Assembly (NCBI GenBank): GCA_025093555.1
Contig: JAIWNF010000001.1
Span: forward strand, 1,798,001 to 1,862,000
DNA: 64,000 nt
Reading direction: 5' to 3'
DNA from: Circinella umbellata
Taxonomy: Eukaryota; Mucoromycota; Mucoromycetes; Mucorales; Lichtheimiaceae
Positions 47,471 to 57,848 of the stretch are shown in pieces. The notes below the pieces were generated by a model that was not told the origin of the DNA, searched no databases, and worked only from the letters and a program-made list of their open reading frames with translations. Both the position numbers and the translations under genes were made by a program. Position 1 is the first letter of the stretch, and every line of letters starts with the position of its first letter.

Positions 47471-47815
47471 TCAGTGACTCCTGGAGTATACATATGCCGA
47501 CTTATGCTTGTTCATTGCACTTTGAATTTCATGGAACAAATGTTGACAACAATTTATTGGTCTTTCTTTAATAGTTTGCATATAAACTTTTTCTTTCAAA
47601 CATGTTTTTTATAAGCATCACTTTCTGTATTCAATACCAGCATCCCATATTCTCGCTGTGGTTGGGTTTCGCCCTTTTTTTCGCATTTGATAGTAGAGAG
47701 ATATTACACTCATATCCATTAATTTACCCGACGCATTAAAAAAAGTAAATTTGTCTTCCAATTTTTTACGCGACAACATACCACTATGACTAGATAAAAA
47801 AAAACGTGTTTGTTT
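47471..47815 (-). pseudogene. Unidentified coding remnant
   Basis: On the minus strand one frame is open for 65 codons (47815-47618), including SRKKLEDKFTFF and GRNPTTARIWDAGIEYRK. After TGA and TAA three codons apart, the same frame is open for a further 45 codons (KEKVYMQTIKERPINCCQH). Mixed, protein-like composition in AT-rich DNA suggests a decayed gene or transposon open frame. No family is recognised. Confidence 0.35.
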
Positions 47816-49689
47816 CTACATAAAATAAAACCGTTGGTAAGCAACTTATTGCTATGGTAAAAGAATGTCTCACACTAATCTTACTTTGACATGGAATGTT
47901 GCAATCTATAGTTTGTAAAGATCTTGATAGTTTTTTTTTTCTTCGGACGCGGCCCAGATTTCACATGATAATAAATATGGTAATAACATGCTGCGGATCT
48001 ATCCGGTCTAGATCACTATTATTGTTAGCAGTAACCAGTCTTATTAAAAAATGTCACCAACACATTTCTACTTTGTTCTTTCCCTTTCCTACCAACTATT
48101 CTTTCTTTTTTGACATGTACTTGTAGTAATCTACTACTTTTTTACATTTCTTTTTACACTTTCTTTTTTCTCCCAACATTCAAAAAAAAAGAAGTATTTC
48201 TTTCTTTTCTTTTGACATTCCTTTTTACACTTTTTTTTTATGACATTTACTTTCAATTACTTGTAACTTTTCTTTTTTCTACCCTTTCTTATCAAGGATA
48301 AAAAAGAAGTAGGGTGGCTACTTGCTACTCTTCTTCTTCTTTTTTTTTTGACATGTATTTAAAGTTTGATTTTTTAGGTCCCTTTTTATGTTCTTTTTCC
48401 TTTTCTTACTTTCCTTAAACTATCATTTTTTTCTCTCTCCATTTAGTCAAATGACGAATAACATTCAACAGACAATAAGTAACGTAAAATATTCAAAAGG
48501 TAGAGTCTTTCAAAATATTTATTTTATTGTTTTTAAGCTACAATGGCCGTCTAATATGTTGCTAATTTTGGCTATAACTTTTTATTTTTACGGTAGCTGT
48601 TTGGTTTTTCTGCATTCACCTGGAACCGTGAGTGCATAAACTTACCACCAGTGGACCTTCAAGCGTGACAATTATCCCCTTTCACTTGATAAACTATGCG
48701 GTGTCTTATATATTCAATGGCGAAATTTTGATCTGTTTTATCGTTAACCGTCGCCAATAATTAGGGGTTTCCAAGGTGTCAAAATGAGTTTTAATACTGA
48801 ACCTGTACTACTTATTGGCAGTTGGTGGTGCATGAATTATTTTAACGGCGCATACATTTCAAACTTTAATTGGAACCAAACCGTGGCTAGAGGAACCAAA
48901 AACGTGATTTTTCTTTTTTGAAACAAAAATTCTTTGACAACGCGTAAAACTTTTTACATGTACAAGCTCATCATATAGTGCGACCAAGAGAACAAACGTA
49001 TCAAACCAAGTACTACAAACGTTGAAGGTATGTTGGGGAGAAGAAAAAGAAAAAAAAAAACAAAAGCATAATTGATTATTTTTGTTTTGAGAAAACATTT
49101 TACTTATTATTGCCATTTAATTTTATAGATGTATGAATGAAGAAACTCTTACAAGTACAGCTTACATTCCTTGATGTTCTACAGAAGATGAACCAATGAT
49201 AAAACAACGCTTTAAACATGAAAACAAACAAAATAAACACGGTTCAAGGCGACTACTATCTTCAACAAGTATGGTCTTTAAAAAGAAGAGCGTAATGTAT
49301 TTATTGTTTGAAAGCCAATACAGTAAACAAATAACGGTAAGTCTTTTTATTATTATATTAAGATGATGTGTGAGCTTATTAAAATTGCCTTATGCTGGTA
49401 TGAGAACAATTAATTTACAAAGAGACTACTGCTCAATACATACGTACCTTATCAACTTTATCAAAATTATGAATTATATCTACATGTTTATGTGACAGCT
49501 GTATGTCACCAAGGTGAGTAATGAATTCTCTTTTAATAAAACTTTCTTATTATACTTGTTTTTCTAATGCTATTTCAGATGACCAGTAATTTTTTTATCC
49601 AAGAAAACAATATCCATATTATTTTGTCATACCTTGATCTAATATATAGATATTCTTTGAGCCACAAGAGACATGGTAGATGACACGCT

Positions 49690-50385
49690 AGGTAACACAG
49701 CTGGTTTTCCAACAAGGCACGTTACAAGGCTTGTAATCAAACAAATACGTTACAAGGCCGGCGACGAACACGGTAAGTAACAAAGTAGGTGAGTTACAAG
49801 GCCGGCGACGAACAAGGTAAGTTACAAGGCTTGCGAACGAACAAGATAAGTCACAAGGCTGGCGATTTAACAAGGTAAGTTACAAGGGTGGCGACGAACA
49901 AGGTAGGTAACAAGGCCGGCGAAGAACAAGGTAAGTAACAAGGTAGGTGATTAAACAAGGTAAGTTACAAGATTGGCGGTCGAACAAGGTAGCTTATTAA
50001 ACAAGGTGAGTTACAAGGCCGGCGACGAACAATGGTAAGTTACAAGGCTGGCAACGAACAAGGTGAGTAACAAGGTAGGTGATTAAACAAGGTGAGTTAC
50101 AAGGCCGGCGACGATCAATGGTAAGTTACAAGGCCGGCGCCGAACAAGGTAAGTAACAAGGTAGGTGATTAAACAAGGTAAGTAACAAGGTAGGTGATCA
50201 AACAAGGTGAGTTACAAGGCCGGCGACGATCAATGGTAAGTTACAAGGCTGGCGACGAACAAGGTAAGTAACAAGGCCGGCGACGAACAAGGTGAGTAAC
50301 AAGGTAGGTGATAAAACAAGGTGAGTTACAAGGCCGGCGACGAACAAGGCGAGTAACAATGTAGGTGATTGAACAAGGTAGGTAA
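49690..50385. repeat. Minisatellite of two interleaved units (about 28-30 bp)
   Basis: About 700 bp built from a unit A of the form GTTACAAGGCCGGCGACGAACAAG and a unit B of the form GTAACAAGGTAGGTGATTAAACAAG. They alternate (A-A-B and A-B) and sequence similarity is high across the array. Junctions between units are GGTAAGT, GGTGAGT or GGTAGGT. Unit A contains the palindrome GCCGGC. GC content is well above the surroundings. Long minus-strand frames inside it (LVRRRPCN repeats) reflect periodicity, not a gene. Confidence 0.9.
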
Positions 50386-50394
50386 GGAGGTAAA

Positions 50395-50783
50395 TGATTG
50401 GGAAAAAAATGGGCGAAATAAATGCATGTAGGACTGAAAGAGTGTGAGTAAAAATGTGGAAGGAAATAGATAAAAGGCAAGGAGTGGAAATGAGTGAAAG
50501 GAAGTGAAGGAGTGAAAGGGAATGGGTGTGAGTGGGTGGGGGCTTATGGGTGTAACTGAATGAGCAGATGTGAAGGGATAGAAGCAAAGGAGTGGAGGTG
50601 AATGCCTGTGAGTGAATGCGGATAAGCGAGTGTAAGTGTGTGTGGAAGCTAAAGGGTGAAAGCTAATGGGTGTATATGAATGAGCGGAAATGAATGGGTG
50701 TGAGTGAATGGGTGGAAGCTAATGAATGTAACTGAGCAAGGGGGAGCAAATTGGTGGAAGTGCAGGAGTATGAGTAGGTGGGT
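50395..50783. repeat. Second, degenerate minisatellite (AATGGGTG/GAGTG type)
   Basis: Directly after the first array, about 390 bp consist of short variants of GTGAGTGAATGGGTGGAAG and CTAATGGGTGTAACTGAATGAG with strong purine/T asymmetry and no C runs. Unit length is irregular, roughly 12-15 bp with longer composite repeats. No coding function is seen. Confidence 0.8.
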
Positions 50784-51168
50784 GGAAGTGAATGGGTTGT
50801 GGAATGCTTTACTTTACTTGCTTTTACTTTTATAATATATAGATATGGTTAACAAGGCAAACGGAAAACTGTATTTGGTTGGGGGTAAGGATTGGGATAT
50901 TTTATAGGGCGAACAACTGGAGGGCAAGCAATACAGTTTTCTTCGATTCGACGTCTACGCTATGGTTTAATTGGTAGGAAGTGAATGGGTTGTGGAATGC
51001 TTTACTTTACTTGATTTTACTTTTATAATATATAGATATGGTTAACAAGGCAAACGGAAAACTGTATTTGGTTGGGGGTAAGGATTGGGATATTTGATAC
51101 GGCGAACAACTGGAGGGCAAGCAATACAGTTTTCTTCGATTCGACGTCTACGCTATGTTTTAGTTGGT
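50784..51168. repeat. Tandem duplication of 193 bp with internal inverted repeat
   Basis: Two head-to-tail copies (50784-50976 and 50977-51168) differ at only a handful of positions. Each begins with GGAAGTGAATGGG, the last motif of the preceding minisatellite. Each contains GAAAACTGTATT and, about 70 bp on, its exact reverse complement AATACAGTTTTC, giving 12-bp inverted arms around a G-rich loop. It resembles a small non-autonomous element or a hairpin-forming repeat that grew out of the array. Confidence 0.9.
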
Positions 51169-53133
51169 GACATGACAATTATAATTTTATAAATTGAAAA
51201 AAATAACTGATATCGTGTTGCTATATACAATTAATGTCTATATAAACACTTTACTCTCTTTTTATTTAATTTGATAGATATAATAAATTCGACTCGAAAA
51301 AAGAAGCCGTTACCAAAGGAACTGTACCAAAGTAATAGATATACATAAAAAAGGGCCGTGGGGAGTGCGTCGTAGTTATTACTTTCTTTTGTGTATATTC
51401 ATTCAGGTAGTTAAAATTTTATTCGATTCGTCGTAAAGTGATAGGCTGTTAACGTTTAATAATACTCATCAAGAATTAAGTATGGTTAAGTAAATAGTGA
51501 TTACAAGCTGATATCCATAGTTTTCAAATGATGAGGAAAACCATACGTAACAAGCGAAAAATAAAAAAGAAGGTAATAATTATTTTGCGGTTCCTCTTTT
51601 GAATTTTGATCGTTACGTATTCAAAATAATTAATTATTAATACTTTTTTTATGTATATTTATAGATCAATGAAGAAAAACTTTGATTTTACGTATTCAAG
51701 ACGGATTGAAAGAATGGCAGAACATCATACATTGGTGAAGAAGACGAAGAAATGATCTTTTTATTGACGAATCGAGACGACGACGAACTAAATATGTGGC
51801 GATTATTCTGGATGAAACTACTTCATTTTGTTATATTCTTTGGATAACAGCTTTTAAGCTTTGATCTATTTATCCTTGCCAATAAAAATACTTATTAAAG
51901 ACGTCCAAAAATATTATATCTGATATTATTAATGTCTTGAGAATTCAATTGTTGCTTCTTTTATTAAAATTAATATATCAAAGTCGCATAGGTAACATAT
52001 GTAAAAGGTTTCTAGTCTTAATAATTTTGTGCATTTAAGCTTTCTTTTGATTGATACTACTATTCATCATCATTTCTATCACAAGACCATAAATTTATTT
52101 ACACTTATCAGCTCGTTAATAATGTGTTTATTCTTCAGATAGAGTTTATATACATAGTAAAAGAAAACAATTTGCCAAGGAAAGGAAACTGAAAGAGTTA
52201 TTTCAAGATGAGATTTAATGTACTGTACTGACTCGATTATCAGATAAGTTATCAACATTAGTTGGGTATATTGTATACCTATAGTTAATGTATGTATAAC
52301 AAATATACATTTCGATCGGTGATCTTGTTAATATTTTCAGTTATGAAAAGTATTCATTTTGAAAAGACAACACAGTACTACATACACATTCAATAGTTCA
52401 GCTTAATAAAAGAATACTTATATCCTATATTATTCAACCACGCATCGTTTCCACAAAAGTGCATAAATGTGTTTATTTTTTGTACCTTTATATAACACAC
52501 ACAGATATATATATATATCTATTGTAAAAGGTTTGTTATTTTTCTTGTGGATAGTTTTATTTTTAGAAATAGTAGATTACTTTTACGTAAAGTACGTAGA
52601 CAAATATCTAGTATTCTTGAAAGGATATTGTCATTATTCTCTTACTCTTATTTATATTCAGTGTAGTCCTGAAAAAATGTGAAGCCATTTACCTATTTTT
52701 AATTAAATAACTAGTGCTACGTAGCAATAATTAATTATAATATATCAATCTCTATAATACCCACATTCAGTATAAATCATTTTAGCACAATATATATATA
52801 TCAACAAGTGATTCATGATTTACTTGTTTGTTACTACAAACCACGAGTTGATAAAACAAACATAATATTTCCTTTACTTGTTATGACATAAAACATATCA
52901 TAATGGTAGCCTATCCGTAAAAAAAAAAAGACATTTTAAAAAATGGTATATCATCAAGAAAAGGAGACAATTTTTTTTTTTAAAAATTCATACTGTAATC
53001 TATAAAGTTAATTGCAGTTCGAACCTACCAGAAGAAATTCATAGTACGACTTAATTTTTTGATTTTATTTTTATAACCCCTCACCCTCCCCTTTTCGCTT
53101 TTTTAAGTACACTTTTCACATAAACTTACTCAA
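51169..53133. other. Intergenic with a possible frameshifted remnant
   Basis: About 2 kb upstream of SGT2. At 51669-51755 the plus strand reads a 28-codon basic peptide (MKKNFDFTYSRRIERMAEHH), and at 51754-51864 a coding-like stretch (FIDESRRRRTKYVAIILDET) in the adjacent frame, suggesting one frameshifted remnant. The remainder is AT-rich and unremarkable. Confidence 0.45.
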
Positions 53134-55094
53134 ATGGCAGCCGAAAATAAGAAAGCTTTGGTATACTCTATTTTAGAGTTCCTTCAAAAGTCATGCGACG
53201 ATGGTACTATCAAGCAAGATGATACTGAAGGCATTGAAGGTAAAGCTTTTTTTATAGCTTTTTTTTTTTTTTTTCAAATCTGTAATTAGATTAATTAAAT
53301 TATGGAAAATTGATCTGGTGTCTTTTTCTTTGTATATGTATATAGTTGCCATGCAATGTATTGGTGAAGCTTTCGGTGTAGATCCCACCGATGCTGCTCA
53401 ACAAGAAGCTTATAGCACAAAGCCTGCCAACTTGCTGTCTATTTTTGAAGTTTATCTTAAGACCAAGTCCAAGTCTCGTGCTCAAGTATGAATACTCTTT
53501 TTTTTTTTATTTTTTGGAATGTCTACGTGGCTACTATTTTAAATGTACTTAATGAGATGATAATTATAACTGCGGTACCCTTTTTTTTTTTTCTTTTATA
53601 ATAGACTCCAGCTGGTGGTTCCTCTTCCTCTGCTGCCCCCACTAACGCTGCTGCTCAAAGTAAGATTAAAATGATTTCATTCATTTTTTTTAAGGTCTGC
53701 AAAGTAATATTATGATAGAAAATGTCTTTAACTTGATTTGCATACATTTTATTTTTATATTAGATACTGTAAGATGAGAAAAAAAATCAATCAATTTTTT
53801 TTATATATTTGTTTATCATCAAAACAAAGGAATGAAAGGGAGGATCATAGGTTTAACTGATGAATTGTTTGTGGATATATTATTTCTTTGTTAATACAGG
53901 AGGTTTCAGAAGAGGATAAAAAGAAGGCTGAAGAACTTAAGGCCGCAGGTAACCGTAAGGTTTCAGAACGTAATTATCCTGAAGCTATTAAGCTTTATAC
54001 CGAAGCAATTGAAATCAACGGTGCTCAAGCTGTTTACTATGCAAACCGGTAAGAAATTATAAATTATATAATATTTATCACGTGATAAACTTAGAAAGAA
54101 AGCGAAGGTGTTACTGATAAAATAATAATCAATGTATTTATATATATATATATTTATAGTGCTGCTGCATATAGCCAACAAGGTGACTATGATAAAGCTG
54201 TGAATGATGCAAACAAGGCTATTGAAATCGATCCTAAATATAGTAAGGGTTATAGTCGATTAGGGTAAAGTATTATTATTATTATTATTTTGGATGGGAT
54301 AGAGCGATAAGAGTGGTCAGTGAGGGAGAGGAAGGGTGGAATGAAAAATGTTGGAGAATATATGTGTATTTAATGTTACTTAACAATAATAAATATAGTC
54401 ATGCTTTGTTCTGTCAACAAAAATACCAAGAAGCAGTTGATGCATATGAAAAGGGTCTTGCATTAGATCCTGAAAACGCTCTTATCAAGTCATCGATGGC
54501 TACTGCTAAATCTAAGCTCGGCAGTGTTGATCGTTCTCCAGAAAGCTCTCCATCCGGCACTCGTGGTATGCCCGGAGGAGGAGCTGGTGGCATGCCTGAT
54601 TTAGGAGCTTTATTAAATAACCCACAATTGATGGGTATGGCACAACAAATGATGCAATCCGGTGCCTTAGACCAATTGATGAATAATCCAAACCTTGCAA
54701 GAATGTATGTATACATATATTGATTCTCAGCGAAAATTTACAATGAAGGATGGTTGTCAAGTAAATGGTTGAAAGTATATAATTAATCATATGTTATTAT
54801 CTAGGGCACAAAATATGATGGGTGGTGGTGGAGCACCAGGAGCTGGCGGTGATGCACCAGGCGGAGGTGCTAGTGGAGCCGGTGGACCCGGTGGTCTTGC
54901 AGATATGTTGAATAATCCTGAAATGATGGAAATGTAAGTTTCTACTATTGTTGTTTTCTTTAGATATAACTCTTTCTGTTATCTGGTATGGATTCTGATT
55001 AATTCTTTTTTTTATATGATATTTCTAAAGGGCAAGACAATTCATGGGAGGTGCTAACAATAACAACAATGGAGGTGGAAACAATTCGAACTAA
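53134..55094 (+). CDS. SGT2: Co-chaperone SGT2/SGTA
   Basis: Nine exons (53134-53239, 53346-53485, 53605-53659, 53764-53768, 53900-54048, 54160-54264, 54399-54704, 54805-54933, 55031-55094) give 352 residues. The N-terminal helical dimerisation domain (residues 1-75) is followed by a Ser/Ala linker, three TPR repeats (about 103-218: [55 protein letters not shown]) and a Gly/Met/Asn-rich C-terminus with [16 protein letters not shown] repeats. SGT2 captures tail-anchored membrane proteins after synthesis and hands them to the Get/TRC pathway; its TPRs bind Hsp70/Hsp90 tails. Frame continuity between the linker and the TPR domain requires a 5-nt microexon (ATACT) flanked by TTAG and GTAAGA. Confidence 0.95.
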
Positions 55095-55663
55095 AATTTG
55101 TATCATCATTCTACAATATTTGCATATTTTTTTCATTCATTGTGTAGAAAAATAAAATTGTTAAATATATGATTTTTTTTGTACGTATGTTTATATTATT
55201 AAACGAGTCTATATATATTAACAATAATGGGTCTTTTGTTGTTATGTAATTATTTGATATCTATACATAGTTATGGGCGTGGAAAGATCTCTTGGCGGAT
55301 TAATGATCCAATATATAATTGATTTAAAAATATGAATATTCGTCTATTTGAGGTTTTTATTATATTGGCAAGCATTCCATTCAAATCGTCTTGCATTTGC
55401 ATTTGCTGTTTCGTCATATAAACTTTGTTTAAGCTATCTCGGACTCACTGTCACACATAAAGATATAAAATAATTATTGGTGGTTTGGTTGCATTGTGTA
55501 AGTAACAAGTACGTATCAAAAAAAAAAAAAGAAAATAGGTATGTGTAATAATATATGTCGCACTGGATTTGAGCAAATACCGGTTTAAATAGTTGTTTAT
55601 TATGAATACAGTTCAGTCTCAAATAAAAGGGGAATATCTGGGAGAGCTTTCTGTGCTTCGTCC
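55095..55663. other. Convergent intergenic region
   Basis: About 570 bp between the 3' ends of SGT2 and the F-box/LRR gene; A-run at 55519-55530; nothing else is seen. Confidence 0.6.
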
Positions 55664-57848
55664 TCAGTTACCACGTAGCGATATTTCCTTTCCAAAAAAA
55701 CCATTCTGAAATTTTTCTAAAACTTTATTATTGAGTGTCATATCTTCAAATGCAACCCTCCTCAAACAGTTGGAGGTTCTCACCAACTTCACGATAAAAT
55801 TCTGCAAGTCATCCATAGTCATCTCGTTTTGTCCAACAATCTCTAAATATATCAGTGATGGTAAAGATGCCACAGTTTCCAATGCGATTTGGGCTGTTCC
55901 AAAACAGTACTGAATTTCTACATCTAACAAATCGTACAACTTCTGAAATACTTTGATCGCGGCTTCCTTGTTCGTTAAAACAAACTTACAACTGTGTATA
56001 ACGATTTTGTACAAGCGGAGGGCTCCCATGACTTGAATCATATCATCAGTGATACCATGATTAAAAAAATTTTTGAGTCTCATCGTATGAATTAATGGAG
56101 AATGTTGTATCATGGGCGCAACATATTGCTCTAATGATGATGAAGAATGCATATCATACAATACATATTTTAATTTAGGCATTTTCAAGAACGAAAGGAA
56201 TCTCCAGTTTTGCGCTTCATCTTCTTGACTTCCTTGTGATATATTAATTCCAAGTTTTAATTCCTTTAATGTGTTTTGATGTTTTTCCAAAAATAGTTTG
56301 ACGTACTTGAAGGATGAGACCCTATATAAATGTAGATACTGCAAGTCAGTGACTCCATCTGAGATCCGACCGACTACTGAGTCCTTCACATCCATAAAAC
56401 TCTCGGAATTCAAAGCAAGTGAAACCAAACCAGGGCAATATTGATAGATTGTTGGTAATATACTCGCGTCCACTTCGTTGAGTGAAAGAACACGAAGTTT
56501 TGGAGAATTCTTGATAATACCATCTAAACTGTCTCCAGCAATCGCAAAAAGGCCATTGGTCATGATATGAAGCATCTTGAGTGATGTTGTATATTCCAAG
56601 CTGGGTACGATAAAATGGGTTGGATCAGTTCCAAAGGAACCATACTCTAGTTTAGTAAGGTTTCTACAATCCATAAGAACTTGCGAAAGTGGAATTACTT
56701 TAACGTTGTCCAGTAAGAGAGAAAGATGTGTTACAGTTGCACTCACTTTCTTTAAAAAGCCAGAATTATGATTGTAAATACCCCCCATCACTGAACAATG
56801 CAAAAAAAAAATGTTAGAATCTACTGATTGAAGTGTATAGTCCATAACAAAATAATAATAATAATAACTTACCCGCCTTTACTGTCAACTTTCGTAGAGC
56901 TGGAAATTCAACGGACTCAAGAAGTTTGATGATGTTCTCGAAAGGAGATTGACTTTCGCCAATAGTACTAACTGATAATTCTTGGATATGTGCTGTGATC
57001 TTGGGTAAGAAGCGAACTCTATTCTTCGAGTCACAATAAGTATAGTATTTCCACCTACGCCAAAGTGTTGGACATTGCAATAACCGTTCTCTCCATGTAC
57101 GAGAAACCATTATATATTCATGAAGTGATTCAAATTGAGAACATTTAGCGACCATGCAGGCAAGGTCGTAAGGAAGCTCGGCAATAAAGTCAATACGTTT
57201 TGATATTTGACAGAGTCCATCTTGGTCCAGTTTTCTAAGCTTGGCATGCCCATCTTTATCATTTTTTTGAACATGAACCATTCCTCTATTTGTAACCGTT
57301 CGTACTCGAACCTGTTGGCCACGCATGGAGTATACTTCAGCCGCGTTGATGTAACCAATGGAGTCTTTAGGTGCATGTTCAATAATTATTTTGGCATATT
57401 TTAGTTGCTTGCTTAAATTTCCCTTATTTTTCCATGCGTTCATTTGAAGCTTTATAACGTTTATCCTTATACTCTCCAGGTCAGCAAGCATTTGACGTGA
57501 CTCTTCAATCACTTTGTCGTTTTGTCCTTGGTTCAACGCGTTTTGAATCCTTGGTAATATATTAATGTTGCATATTTCTTCAAGTGTTTGTGTGGATTGG
57601 ATTTCATCATTGTTATCAGTAGAAGTGGTTTCTAAAGAACGCTTTAGTGGAATAATTTTTAGTGAATTTACAGTTTGATTGCACCAGTATCTTGTTTCGA
57701 AAGCATTGAGCAGTAACAACCGGGATAAGAGACAGAAGGTGATAGTTTTTTTTGTTCCCTGGATAACCCTTAGCCACATTTTTAAAGCGGCGATTAACAC
57801 GGTGTTGCATAAATCGTAGTGATATAGAGCCTTTACTTTATACAGCAC
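55664..57848 (-). CDS. TPR / F-box / leucine-rich-repeat protein
   Basis: Two exons (57848-56873 and 56790-55664) give up to 700 residues. The middle of the N-terminal half has a helical TPR-like stretch (KVIEESRQMLADLE, LSKQLKYAKIIIEHAP, SIGYINAAEVYSMRG). An F-box follows (ISKRIDFIAELPYDLACMVA, ending TWRERLLQCPTLWRRW), then leucine-rich repeats to the C-terminus (CRNLTKLEYGSFG, SPKLRVLSLNEVD, CPGLVSLALNSES, VTDLQYLHLYRVS, LPSLIYLEIVGQN). Such proteins recruit substrates to SCF ubiquitin ligases through Skp1 and are a large family in Mucoromycota. The annotated first Met may be too far upstream: the first 80 residues look unstructured and hydrophobic-basic, so a later Met is possible. Confidence 0.85.

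Larger units (their letters stand above)
44960..49680. other. Gene-poor region with decayed coding remnants
   Basis: About 4.7 kb without an intact gene. It contains an A-run near 45832-45850, the TACTTGTAA-like repeats (listed), a minus-strand remnant at 47471-47815 (listed), T-rich tracts at 48110-48450, and a 47-codon plus-strand coding-like frame (49196-49336, basic, starting MIKQRFKHENK) that ends exactly at a consensus splice donor. Confidence 0.5.

Noticed and set aside
49690..50385. CRISPR-like array
   Set aside because: Units are contiguous variants with no unique spacers and the genome is eukaryotic; it is a minisatellite.
50198..50587. Long minus-strand open frames in the minisatellite (LVRRRPCN and FVAGLVTHLV repeats)
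   Set aside because: The frames exist because the repeat period is close to a multiple of three; no start context, introns or homologous protein supports translation.
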